Origin: an uncultured Clostridia bacterium
GTDB taxonomy: Bacteria > Bacillota > Clostridia > Lachnospirales > CAG-274
Length of the DNA stretch: 10,879 nt
Assembly: GCA_947589405.1 (NCBI GenBank)
Contig: CANQBT010000069.1
Span: 1 to 10,879 of the forward strand
Direction: 5' to 3'
The translations under genes were made by a program, and so were the position numbers. This document shows, piece after piece, positions 1-7,096 of this stretch (positions are counted from its first letter, which is position 1; every line of letters begins with the position of its first letter). The notes beneath the pieces are model-generated. The model was not told the DNA's origin. It saw nothing but the letters and a program-made list of their open reading frames with translations, and searched no databases.

Positions 1-674
1 TAGTTGAGCATAGTAGGACAATTTTCATTAGCCTTGCCTATAAGGTCCTCTCTCATAATTACAACTGTAACGCCTGCAGGTCCTATGTTCTTCTGAGCGC
101 CTGCAAATATAAGACCGAACTTGCTTACATCTACGACCTCAGACATTATCATACTGGACATATCGGCTACAAGAGGTACATTGCCTGTGTCAGGAAGCTG
201 AGTATATCTTGTACCGTAAATAGTGTTGTTATAGCAGATGTAGAAATAATCTGCATCAGGTGAAAATGTGTTCTTGTCAAGAGCAGGGATATAGTTGAAT
301 ACCTTATCCTCTGAGCTGCCAACTACGTTTACCGTACCGAACTTCTTAGCCTCAGCCATAGCCTTCTTTGACCATTGTCCTGTGTTTACAAGATCGCACT
401 TGCCTGTAGTCATAAGGTTAAGAGGAATCATTGCAAACTGAGTGGAGCCGCCGCCCTGTAAGAACATTACCTTGTAATTATCGGGAACGTTCATAAGCTC
501 TCTCAAGTCAGCTTCGGCGCTCTTTATAATATCGTCAAACCACTTGGATCTGTGACTCATTTCCATAACGGACATACCTGAACCGCCATAGCTGAGCATA
601 TCTTTCTGTGCCTGTTCTAAAACCTCAACAGGAAGCATTGAAGGACCTGCTGAAAAATTGTAAACTCTCTCCAT
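1..674 (-). CDS. serC: Phosphoserine aminotransferase, C-terminus missing (window edge)
   Basis: SerC is a cytosolic PLP enzyme of serine biosynthesis that transfers the amino group of glutamate to 3-phosphohydroxypyruvate, giving phosphoserine. Reading down from the ATG at 674-672, 224 residues are visible before the edge; the family is about 360 residues long, so roughly 140 are missing. The N-terminus MERVYNFSAGPSMLP is typical. Visible family landmarks are His41-Arg42 (MSHRSK), the cofactor-phosphate loop QGGGSTQF (73-80), the TIYGTR strand (151-156), Asp171 in VADMSS for the pyridine nitrogen, and Lys195 in GAQKNIGPAG as the Schiff-base lysine. A ribosome site AGGAGG lies 8 bases before the start. 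The gene follows argD on the same strand but has its own promoter in the 68-base gap. Identification is secure; the gene is intact as far as it can be seen. Confidence 0.96.
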   Translation of the reverse strand, partial: MERVYNFSAGPSMLPVEVLEQAQKDMLSYGGSGMSVMEMSHRSKWFDDIIKSAEADLRELMNVPDNYKVMFLQGGGSTQFAMIPLNLMTTGKCDLVNTGQWSKKAMAEAKKFGTVNVVGSSEDKVFNYIPALDKNTFSPDADYFYICYNNTIYGTRYTQLPDTGNVPLVADMSSMIMSEVVDVSKFGLIFAGAQKNIGPAGVTVVIMREDLIGKANENCPTMLN

Positions 675-705
675 TTTTGTTTCCTCCTAAAAAATTAATA
701 GCTTT

Positions 706-734
706 ATTATAATACATTGTTAAATTATAGTCAA
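706..734 (-). promoter_or_regulatory. serC promoter (sigma-A type)
   Basis: On the minus strand TTGACT (734-729) and TATAAT (711-706) are separated by exactly 17 bases. Transcription would start near 699 and give a leader of about 25 bases, too short for a T-box or riboswitch. The -35 box lies only 8 bases past the argD stop codon and no terminator separates the two genes, so serC is probably transcribed both from this promoter and by read-through from argD. Boxes are seen directly; use is inferred. Confidence 0.75.
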
Positions 735-742
735 TATTAATA

Positions 743-1903
743 TTACATAATTTTGTCGAGAATTTCCATAGCTTCGTCTATGTGCTTTTTCTCAACAATA
801 AGAGAAGGAACGAACCTTATTACGTTCTTTCCTGCATTTACAAGGAGAAGGTCGTTGTCTATGGCTCTTGAAACATAGTCCGCAACAGGTCTGTCAAGCT
901 CTATGCCCTGCATAAGACCTACGCCTCTTCTTTCCTTTATGAAGTCATATTTTTTCACAAGCTCGTCAAGACCTTTTTCAAGATATTCTCCCTGTTTTTT
1001 AACATTGTCCAGAACACCGCCCAAAAGCTCATCTACCACTACATTTCCCGCTGCCGTTGCAAGAGGATTGCCGCCGAAGGTGGAAGCATGGTCGCCGGGA
1101 ACAAAGCTTTCGGCAACATTCTTCTTCGCCATCATTATGCCGCAGGGTATACCGCCGGCAATACCCTTAGCCATAGACACAACGTCAGGCACAACGCCGT
1201 AATGCTGATAGGCAAAGAGAGTACCCAGACGGCCTACGCCGCATTGCACCTCGTCAAACATAAGGAGTATATCCTTTTCATCACAGAGCGCTCTCACCTG
1301 CTGTAGAAATTCCTTCTTGGCAGGAATGATACCGCCTTCGCCCTGTACAGGCTCCATAAGTATTGCAACGGTATTTTCATTGACTGCCGCCCTTACAGAG
1401 TCTATATTGTTGAACTCGGCATATTTTATATGTGGCAGCATATCGCCGAAGCCCTCATGATAGTGGCTCTGTCCTGTTGCCGTAACTGCGCCGAAGGTCC
1501 TGCCGTGAAAGGAGTGTACCATTGTTATTATTTCCTGTCTGCCTGTTTTGCTGCCGTATTTTCTGGCAAGCTTAAGAGCCGCTTCTATGGATTCCGCACC
1601 GCTGTTGCAGAAGAATACCTTGTCAAGCTCTCCGTTTTCCACAAGCTTCTGCGCCAATAAGCATTGAGGCTCGGAATAGTAAAGGTTTGAAATGTGTATA
1701 AGCTTTGACGCCTGCTCCGAAATAGCGGCAACAAGCCTTTTGTTATTGTGACCAAGTGAGTTTACGGCAATGCCCGATACAAAGTCCAGATATTTCTTGC
1801 CGTTCTCATCGTATACATACATACCCTCGCCCTTTACCAATGTAAGGGGAAAACGGTTATATGTATGCATAACATATTTTTCGCCAATGTCAGATATTTT
1901 CAT
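743..1903 (-). CDS. argD: Acetylornithine aminotransferase
   Basis: ArgD is a cytosolic class-III PLP aminotransferase that interconverts N-acetylglutamate semialdehyde plus glutamate with N-acetylornithine plus 2-oxoglutarate. The 386 residues match the family length. Landmarks are SGAESIEAA (101-109) for cofactor phosphate, SFHGRTFGA (131-139), EPVQGEGG (184-191), Asp217 in FDEVQCGVGR, and Lys246 in SMAKGIAGG as the PLP lysine. The C-terminal VGLMQGIEL block is also present. It follows argB with 9 bases between stop and start; the argB stop TAG is part of this gene's ribosome site TAGGAGGT, implying coupled translation. Some ArgD enzymes also act on succinyldiaminopimelate in lysine synthesis; the sequence cannot exclude that, but the arg neighbours settle the main role. 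Confidence 0.96.
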   Translation of the reverse strand: MKISDIGEKYVMHTYNRFPLTLVKGEGMYVYDENGKKYLDFVSGIAVNSLGHNNKRLVAAISEQASKLIHISNLYYSEPQCLLAQKLVENGELDKVFFCNSGAESIEAALKLARKYGSKTGRQEIITMVHSFHGRTFGAVTATGQSHYHEGFGDMLPHIKYAEFNNIDSVRAAVNENTVAILMEPVQGEGGIIPAKKEFLQQVRALCDEKDILLMFDEVQCGVGRLGTLFAYQHYGVVPDVVSMAKGIAGGIPCGIMMAKKNVAESFVPGDHASTFGGNPLATAAGNVVVDELLGGVLDNVKKQGEYLEKGLDELVKKYDFIKERRGVGLMQGIELDRPVADYVSRAIDNDLLLVNAGKNVIRFVPSLIVEKKHIDEAMEILDKIM

Positions 1904-1912
1904 AATGACCTC

Positions 1913-2773
1913 CTATTTTTCCACAAGTGTTCCTACGCCGTTTTTGGTGAATATCTCCAGTATAAGACAATGAGGTATCCTGCCGTCAAGTATATGGACA
2001 TTGTTTACCCCTGCCTCAACTCCTGCAATGCAGCATTCTACCTTTGGTATCATACCGCCGGAAATAGTTCCGTCGGTTATCATATCCTTGACTGATTTTA
2101 CATCTATAAATGATATTACGCTGTCGGGATCGTTTACGTCCTTCATAATTCCTGCAACGTCTGTTATAAACACAAGCTTTTCCGCATTAAGGGCGCCTGC
2201 TACGGCAACAGCGGCATAGTCTGCGTTTACATTATAGCTCGTACCCTTTTCATCAACGCCTATAGAGGATATAACAGGCACAAAATCGTTGTCCAGAAGT
2301 GTGTTTATAAGGCTTGTATTCACATCTGTGACCTCGCCTACAAGACCTATATCCATGCCGTTTGGCATAGCCTTCTTTACCTTCATAAAGCCTGCGTCCT
2401 TGCCGCATATGCCTACTGCGTTTATACCCTGCTGACAAAGCTCTGTGGTAATGTCCTTGTTCAGCTTGCCTGCAAGCACCTGCTGTACTATCTCCATAGT
2501 AGGCTCGTCCGTAACTCTGAGACCGTCCTTGAATACAGGCTCTATTCCCACTCTTTCAAGGGCCTTGTTTATGTCCTTGCCGCCGCCGTGTACTACAACG
2601 GGTCTGAAGCCTACGAACTTCATAAGGGCAATGTCCTTTATTATTGTTTCCTTTATTTCTTCATTTACAAGGGCTGCCCCGCCGTATTTTATAACAACGG
2701 TTATGCCCGAAAATTTCTTTATGTAAGGCAGCGCCTCCGTAAGTATGCCTGCCTTGTTTATTATGTTTTCCAT
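1913..2773 (-). CDS. argB: Acetylglutamate kinase
   Basis: ArgB phosphorylates N-acetylglutamate with ATP, the second committed step toward arginine and the usual feedback point in cyclic pathways. The protein has 286 residues of the amino-acid kinase fold. Lys29 in VVIKYGGAA, the HGGG loop (62-65), DGLRVTD (83-89), the VNADYAA substrate block (182-188), TDVAGIMKD (204-212) and Lys244 in GGMIPKVE are all in place. About 20 residues precede the first strand (MENIINKAGILTEALPYIKK), resembling the N-terminal helix known from arginine-inhibited hexameric kinases, so feedback inhibition by arginine is likely but inferred. A ribosome site AAAGGAG precedes the ATG. Unlike the other arg genes here it does not abut its upstream neighbour: a 360-bp hairpin-rich element sits between argJ and this gene. 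Confidence 0.96.
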   Translation of the reverse strand: MENIINKAGILTEALPYIKKFSGITVVIKYGGAALVNEEIKETIIKDIALMKFVGFRPVVVHGGGKDINKALERVGIEPVFKDGLRVTDEPTMEIVQQVLAGKLNKDITTELCQQGINAVGICGKDAGFMKVKKAMPNGMDIGLVGEVTDVNTSLINTLLDNDFVPVISSIGVDEKGTSYNVNADYAAVAVAGALNAEKLVFITDVAGIMKDVNDPDSVISFIDVKSVKDMITDGTISGGMIPKVECCIAGVEAGVNNVHILDGRIPHCLILEIFTKNGVGTLVEK

Positions 2774-2793
2774 TTTGTTTCTCCTTTTGTAAT

Positions 2794-3153
2794 TTTTTGT
2801 TTAGCGGTAAGTTCGACCCTTCAGTCAGTCACGTTCAAAAACATCTTAGAGCAAAATTTTTGACGTGACTGACAGCTTCATTGCACAGAAGAATTATCTG
2901 ACAGCCTTAGGCTGGCTTTGCCATAGGCAAAGTGCTGAACCTTCTCTGAAGGGACGCCTTAGGTTTGCGTTTTCCAAATTGCTTATTTACTTTAAAAAAT
3001 GATACTTAAGCTGTCGCCACTACCTTCTCACCTCTAGCCTCCCCTAGCCCGTAGGGCGTCGGAGGGGAGGGGGACCGTTTCAAACAGTTGTTTGAAATGG
3101 TGGAAGGGTCGTTCTAAAGCGATAAACAATATTTATATTCCGCTAACCAAAAA
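2794..3153. mobile_element. MITE-like hairpin-rich repeat element between argJ and argB
   Basis: This segment fills almost all of the 382-base gap between argB and argJ and holds no credible gene. Its ends form an imperfect inverted repeat: 2794-2807 (TTTTTGTTTAGCGG) matches the complement of 3140-3153 at 13 of 14 positions. A second inverted pair lies just inside (2814-2822 CGACCCTTC and 3103-3111 GAAGGGTCG). Internal hairpins are 2824-2841/2857-2873, 2902-2914, 2916-2932, 2940-2952, 3038-3044/3064-3070 enclosing 3047-3050/3054-3057, and 3074-3086/3089-3101. It has far more G/C runs than the other spacers here. No target-site duplication is evident. From memory, related short CCTTCAGTCA and CCTCCCC...GGGGAGG palindromes are scattered through genomes of gut Clostridia, so a non-autonomous mobile repeat is the best reading; a compound intergenic repeat is the alternative. 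It ends 2 bases from the argJ stop and leaves the argB ribosome site intact. Confidence 0.6.
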
Positions 3154-3155
3154 CC

Positions 3156-4403
3156 TTAACTCCTATAATCCCCATTTATCTTCACATAATCATAAGTCAA
3201 ATCGCATCCCCAAGCTGTAGCCTTACCCTTTCCTTCGCTTAAATACATATCTATGAATATATTGTGCTCTAAGAGTATCTCAGCCGCCTTTTCTTCATCG
3301 AAAACAATGGGCGTGCCGTTATCCATGAGCTTTATGATACCCTTTTCGCTTCTGAATTCTATTGTAACAGCCATAGGGTCAAATTCTGCGCCGCTGTAGC
3401 CCATAGCGCAGAGCACACGTCCCCAGTTGGCGTCCTCGCCGAATATTGCAGCCTTAAGAAGATTTGAGGATACTACGCTTAAGGCTATTTTTCTTGCTTG
3501 CTCTTCATCTGCTGCGCCCTTTACATTGGCTTCTATAAGCTTTGTAGCGCCTTCGCCGTCATCGGCACAGTCAATGGCAAGCTTTTTTGTTACATAATAA
3601 AGAGCCTTGCTGAATTTATCAAAATCTGCATTTTCCTCTGTTATCTCGGTATTTTCTGCCATACCGTTGGCAATGCAAAGTACCGTATCGTTTGTGGACA
3701 TATCTCCGTCAACGCATATCATATTGAAGCTGTCACGAACACAGCTCTTGAGAGCCTTGTCAAGCAAAGACTTTGAAACAGCACAGTCTGTTGTTATAAA
3801 GCAGAGCATAGTTGCCATATTGGGATTTATCATGCCCGAACCCTTTGCCATACCGCCTATGGTAACGGTTTTACCGCCTATATCGACTGTAACGGCAGCG
3901 GTTTTGCTCCTTGTGTCCGTAGTCATAATAGCCTCAGCGGCAGATAAGCCCTTATCATAGCCTTCTCCAATGAGAGAATAAGTGCTTTCAACGCCCTTTG
4001 ATATTATGTCCATAGGCAGATTTACGCCTATGACCCCTGTAGAGCATACGAGTATATTTTCGGCTTTAATCCCCGTAAGAGAAGCAAGCTTTTCCGCTGT
4101 TGCCTCAGTATCTTCAAGTCCCTGATGTCCTGTGCAGGCATTGGCGTTTCCGCTGTTGGCTACGATACCTGTTATTTTATTTCCGACTGCCTTCATATCC
4201 CACAAAACAGGAGCCGCCTTTACAACATTTGTAGTAAAACAGCCTGCTGCGGTACAGGGCTTTTCGCTGACTATCACAGCCATATCCTTTTTGCTTTCAA
4301 AAGGTCCTGCGTTTCCGTCGTTTTTATTCTTTTTTATTCCCACAGCATTTCCTGCTGCCTTAAAGCCCTTAGGCGATGTAACGTTTCCGTTTATAATGTT
4401 CAT
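3156..4403 (-). CDS. argJ: Glutamate N-acetyltransferase / ornithine acetyltransferase
   Basis: ArgJ moves the acetyl group of N-acetylornithine back to glutamate, releasing ornithine and regenerating N-acetylglutamate; some members also use acetyl-CoA. The precursor cleaves itself at a conserved Ala-Thr bond, visible here as Ala197-Thr198 in NPNMATML, so the chains would be residues 1-197 and 198-415, with Thr198 as nucleophile. Further family blocks are TTNVVKAAP (57-65), NSGNANACTG (83-92), the oxyanion segment STGVIG (121-126), KGSGMI (187-192) and the C-terminal INGDYRS. Length is normal at 415. argC precedes it with a 9-base gap, and the argC TAG stop is part of its ribosome site. Whether it is mono- or bifunctional cannot be read from sequence; neither argA nor argE is in the window. 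Confidence 0.96.
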   Translation of the reverse strand: MNIINGNVTSPKGFKAAGNAVGIKKNKNDGNAGPFESKKDMAVIVSEKPCTAAGCFTTNVVKAAPVLWDMKAVGNKITGIVANSGNANACTGHQGLEDTEATAEKLASLTGIKAENILVCSTGVIGVNLPMDIISKGVESTYSLIGEGYDKGLSAAEAIMTTDTRSKTAAVTVDIGGKTVTIGGMAKGSGMINPNMATMLCFITTDCAVSKSLLDKALKSCVRDSFNMICVDGDMSTNDTVLCIANGMAENTEITEENADFDKFSKALYYVTKKLAIDCADDGEGATKLIEANVKGAADEEQARKIALSVVSSNLLKAAIFGEDANWGRVLCAMGYSGAEFDPMAVTIEFRSEKGIIKLMDNGTPIVFDEEKAAEILLEHNIFIDMYLSEGKGKATAWGCDLTYDYVKINGDYRS

Positions 4404-4412
4404 AATAACCTC

Positions 4413-5450
4413 CTATGCAGGGAAAACAGGTATGTAGTCAAGACCTGTTTTTTCATCAAGACCGAATAAAATATTCATGTTCTGTACTGCCTGACCGGCA
4501 GCGCCTTTGAAAAGGTTGTCTATAGCCCCTATCACAATGACTCTGCCTGTTCTTTCATCAACGGTAAAGCCAATATCCACAAAATTGGAACCCTTTACCC
4601 ACTTTGTTTCGGGAAATGTGCCTTCCTTCGTAAGCCTTATAAAATACTCGTCTTTGTAATATTTCTCATAGGCTTTTCTTATATCGGAATAGGTATATTT
4701 TCCGTTGAGCTTTGCGTAGCATGTGGCAAGTATTCCTCTGTCCATAGGTATAAGATGGGGCGTAAAGCTCAATACGACCTGATCTCCTGCGGCATAGCTT
4801 AGCTGCTCTTCTATTTCGGGAGTATGTCTGTGATTGGCTATTTTATATGCCTTTACAGATTCGTTCAGCTCACAGTAGTGATTGGAAAGAGAAAGTCCTC
4901 TGCCTGCTCCCGTAGCCCCTGACTTTGCATCTATTATAATAGAAGAAAGGTCTATCATTTTTTCCTTTACAAGAGGATAAAGTGAAAGTATTGAACAGGT
5001 AGTATAGCAGCCGGGATTGCCTACTATGCGTCTGCCCTTTATTTTATCCCTGTTTATTTCGCAAAGACCGTATACGGCTTCGGAAAGTATATCCTTTGAA
5101 TAATGGGTGGTGTACCATTTTTCATATACATCAATATCCTGTAATCTGAAATCCGCACCTAAATCTATCACCTTTGTTTTGTTCAGTATATTGTTATTTA
5201 TTTTCTTGCTGGCAACTCCATGAGGCAGAGCCAGAAATATGACATCGCAAATATCCGCCATCTTCTCAATATCCTCTTCTTCACAAATATAGTTTTTGTG
5301 TGAATAATTGGAATATACCTCGTCATAGTCCTTGCCTGCATAGGAGTGAGAGGTAAGAGTAACGATCTCCGCATTGGGGTGCTGAGTAATAAGTCTTACC
5401 AATTCCTGTCCGGCATATCCTGTTGCGCCTATTATACCTGCTTTTATCAT
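4413..5450 (-). CDS. argC: N-acetyl-gamma-glutamyl-phosphate reductase
   Basis: ArgC reduces N-acetylglutamyl phosphate with NADPH to N-acetylglutamate semialdehyde in the cytosol. The 345-residue protein has an N-terminal nucleotide-binding motif GATGYAG (8-14), LALPHGVA (73-80), VIDLGADFRL (94-103), the catalytic cysteine Cys148 in NPGCYTT, the glycine-rich SGATGAGRG (177-185), the conserved HRHTPEIEE segment (from 207) that carries the catalytic histidine, and the C-terminal DNLFKGAAGQA block. It is the first gene of the minus-strand arg operon (argC-argJ-[repeat]-argB-argD), the order known from Bacillus. Its ribosome site CGGAGGTCA is nearly the same as that of divergent argG. No anomalies are seen. 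Confidence 0.97.
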   Translation of the reverse strand: MIKAGIIGATGYAGQELVRLITQHPNAEIVTLTSHSYAGKDYDEVYSNYSHKNYICEEEDIEKMADICDVIFLALPHGVASKKINNNILNKTKVIDLGADFRLQDIDVYEKWYTTHYSKDILSEAVYGLCEINRDKIKGRRIVGNPGCYTTCSILSLYPLVKEKMIDLSSIIIDAKSGATGAGRGLSLSNHYCELNESVKAYKIANHRHTPEIEEQLSYAAGDQVVLSFTPHLIPMDRGILATCYAKLNGKYTYSDIRKAYEKYYKDEYFIRLTKEGTFPETKWVKGSNFVDIGFTVDERTGRVIVIGAIDNLFKGAAGQAVQNMNILFGLDEKTGLDYIPVFPA

Positions 5451-5480
5451 AATTGACCTCCGAATTAAAAATCATTTCCT

Positions 5481-5509
5481 ATTATAATACTTTTCATTAA
5501 AAATGTACA
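5481..5509 (-). promoter_or_regulatory. Probable argC operon promoter
   Basis: On the minus strand the -10 box TATAAT (5486-5481) is perfect. At 17 bases upstream lies TGTACA (5509-5504), matching the -35 consensus at 4 of 6 positions. Transcription would begin near 5474, leaving about 24 bases before the argC start. The -10 is convincing; the -35 is weak, as expected for a regulated operon. Confidence 0.6.
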
Positions 5510-5540
5510 GTAAAAAATTTACTTATAATTATACATTAAT

Positions 5541-5557
5541 AATGAATATTATGCAAT
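5541..5557. promoter_or_regulatory. Candidate ArgR operator on the argC side
   Basis: AATGAATATTATGCAAT is an imperfect dyad resembling the TGAAT-(A/T)-ATTCA boxes bound by ArgR/AhrC in other bacteria, though one base shorter in the middle. It lies about 30 bases upstream of the argC -35 box. No argR gene is in the window and the operator sequence in this lineage is unknown to me, so this rests on similarity alone. Confidence 0.3.
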
Positions 5558-5710
5558 AGCATTTTTCATAATTTTTTTTCGTAATTTTTGTTTTTCTAGG
5601 GCTTTTTGAGTATTTAAATACTTTATTTTTAAAGGAATAAACAAATATTATTCATATTCTGTCCCAAAATTTGCACATATGCTCAAAAATAAAATTTTTT
5701 AAAAAAGTGC

Positions 5711-5739
5711 TTGCATATTTATTGCATATAGTGTATACT
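5711..5739 (+). promoter_or_regulatory. argG: argG promoter with overlapping candidate ArgR site
   Basis: TTGCAT (5711-5716) and TATACT (5734-5739) are exactly 17 bases apart, a good sigma-A promoter. Transcription would start near 5746, giving a leader of about 26 bases with GGAGGT at 5759-5764. The spacer holds TGCATATTTATTGCA (5712-5726), which shares its TG-x-ATATT...GCA pattern with the candidate operator at 5541-5557. A repressor bound there would cover the -35 box and block polymerase. The promoter call is firm; the operator is inferred. Confidence 0.75.
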
Positions 5740-5771
5740 AATAACAATTTATAAAAACGGAGGTCATATTT

Positions 5772-6980
5772 ATGAAAATAGTACTTGCATATTCAGGCGG
5801 TCTTGATACGTCTGTTATAATCCCCTGGTTAAAGGAAAACTATGACGCAGAGGTAATAGCTGCCTGTATAAATGTCGGTCTTACAGACTATGAAACAAAC
5901 GGACTTGAAGAAAAGGCTGTTAAGCAGGGCGCTTCCAAGATATATGTAGAGGACGTGAGAGAAGAGCTTATCACAGACTATATTTATCCTATGGTAAAGG
6001 CAGGCTGTGTATATGAGGACAAGTATCTTCTGGGTACTTCTATCGCAAGACCTCTTATTGCAAAGAAGCTTGTGGATATAGCAAAGAAGGAAGGCGCAGA
6101 CGCTATATGTCATGGCGCTACAGGAAAGGGCAACGACCAGATAAGATTTGAGCTTACTATTAAGGCTCTTGCTCCCGAGCTTAAGATAATAGCTGCTTGG
6201 AGAGATGACAAGTGGACCCTTAAGTCAAGAGAAGATGAGATACAGTACCTTATCGACAGAGGAATAGAGGTCCCCATGAAGAAGGAGGATTCCTATTCAA
6301 GAGATTCTAACCTTTGGCATATAAGCCATGAAGGTCTTGATCTTGAGGATCCTGCAAATGAGCCTAAGTTTGACACTCTTTTAAAGCTGGGCGTTTCTCC
6401 CGAGCAGGCTCCCGATACTCCTACATATGTGGAGATAGGCTTTGAAAAGGGCGTGCCTGTTACACTTGACGGCAAGAAGGTAAAGCCTCTTGAGCTTATG
6501 AATTATCTCAACAAAATAGGCGGAGAAAACGGCATTGGCATTACAGACCTTGTAGAGAACAGAGTAGTAGGCATGAAGTCAAGAGGTGTATATGAAACTC
6601 CAGGCGGTTCAATATTATATGCGGCTCATAGGGATCTGGAGTATCTTTGCCTTGACAGAGCCACTACAGACTATAAGGAAACCGTAAGGGTAAAGTATGC
6701 AGACCTTATTTACAGAGGCGAGTGGTTCACTCCGTTAAGGGAAGCTCTTGCAGCCTTTGTAGACGTAACTCAGCAGTATGTTACAGGTACGGCTAAGCTT
6801 AAGCTTTACAAGGGCAATATTATAAGCGCAGGCGTTACTTCTCCATACAGTCTTTACAATGCAGAGCTTGCAAGCTTTACAACAGGCGAGCTTTATTCAC
6901 ACAAGGACGCAGAGGGCTTTATAAACCTTATGGGACTTCCGTTAAAGGTAAGAGCTATGATGCTTAGCAAAAATAAATAA
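5772..6980 (+). CDS. argG: Argininosuccinate synthase
   Basis: ArgG condenses citrulline and aspartate, with ATP going to AMP and pyrophosphate, to make argininosuccinate, the next-to-last step to arginine. The 402 residues match the usual bacterial length. The N-type ATP pyrophosphatase loop AYSGGLDTS is at 6-14. The HGATGKGNDQIRFEL block binds ATP, aspartate and citrulline. EDPANEPKFD and the ESRGVYETPGG-like stretch (here KSRGVYETPGG) are further family signatures. The start at 5772 is set by GGAGGT 7 bases upstream. The gene stands alone between its own promoter and a strong terminator; argH, its common partner, does not follow, so the lyase must be elsewhere. It is transcribed away from argCJBD and probably shares arginine control with it. 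Confidence 0.97.
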   Translation: MKIVLAYSGGLDTSVIIPWLKENYDAEVIAACINVGLTDYETNGLEEKAVKQGASKIYVEDVREELITDYIYPMVKAGCVYEDKYLLGTSIARPLIAKKLVDIAKKEGADAICHGATGKGNDQIRFELTIKALAPELKIIAAWRDDKWTLKSREDEIQYLIDRGIEVPMKKEDSYSRDSNLWHISHEGLDLEDPANEPKFDTLLKLGVSPEQAPDTPTYVEIGFEKGVPVTLDGKKVKPLELMNYLNKIGGENGIGITDLVENRVVGMKSRGVYETPGGSILYAAHRDLEYLCLDRATTDYKETVRVKYADLIYRGEWFTPLREALAAFVDVTQQYVTGTAKLKLYKGNIISAGVTSPYSLYNAELASFTTGELYSHKDAEGFINLMGLPLKVRAMMLSKNK

Positions 6981-6990
6981 TTCTTGAAAG

Positions 6991-7019
6991 GGGAGTTCCG
7001 ACGGGGATCTCCCTTTTTT
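6991..7019 (+). terminator. argG terminator
   Basis: GGGAGTTCC (6991-6999) pairs with GGATCTCCC (7005-7013) with one T-T mismatch and a five-base loop, followed directly by six T (7014-7019). This classic intrinsic terminator begins 10 bases past the argG stop and shows that argG is transcribed alone. Confidence 0.9.
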
Positions 7020-7096
7020 AAGAGCAAAATATTGTCTTTTACACAAGGCAATTTACATAAATACACAAGTATGTACAGTTTTTGAATTTTGCTCTT
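7020..7096. repeat. 11-bp inverted repeat before the rplU promoter
   Basis: AAGAGCAAAAT (7020-7030) is repeated in perfect inverted form as ATTTTGCTCTT (7086-7096), with 55 bases between. The right copy reaches into the -35 box of the rplU promoter. Inside lie two direct copies of TACACAAG (7040-7047 and 7062-7069), 22 bases apart, about two DNA turns. The 10-mer AGAGCAAAAT also occurs in the argJ-argB repeat element (2848-2857). No function is known; it could be protein-binding sites or a remnant of a small mobile repeat. Confidence 0.5.

Larger units (their letters stand above)
5451..5771. promoter_or_regulatory. Divergent argC/argG control region
   Basis: This 321-base spacer between the divergent argC and argG starts is very AT-rich and has no coding potential. 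It holds the argG promoter at its right end, a probable argC promoter at its left end, candidate ArgR operators, a perfect 14-bp palindrome AGTATTTAAATACT at 5609-5622, and long T and A tracts (for example around 5573-5597 and 5690-5706) that would favour DNA bending. About 190 bases lie between the two promoters, more than simple operators need. No T-box, riboswitch or small ORF with a ribosome site was recognised. Confidence 0.7.

Noticed and set aside
733..744. AATATTAATATT palindrome over the argD stop as a terminator
   Set aside because: It is a pure A/T stem too weak to terminate, and it is followed by the serC promoter.
2588..2863. A plus-strand open frame running from antisense argB into the repeat element
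   Set aside because: It is mostly the complement of argB and has no ribosome site or recognisable domain.
2824..2873. The 17-bp-stem hairpin at the left of the repeat element as a terminator of argCJ
   Set aside because: On the minus strand no U run follows the stem, so it lacks the intrinsic-terminator signature.
2794..3153. The argJ-argB spacer as a CRISPR array or riboswitch
   Set aside because: There are no regularly spaced direct repeats, and its hairpins match no riboswitch class I recognise; terminal inverted repeats fit a mobile repeat better.
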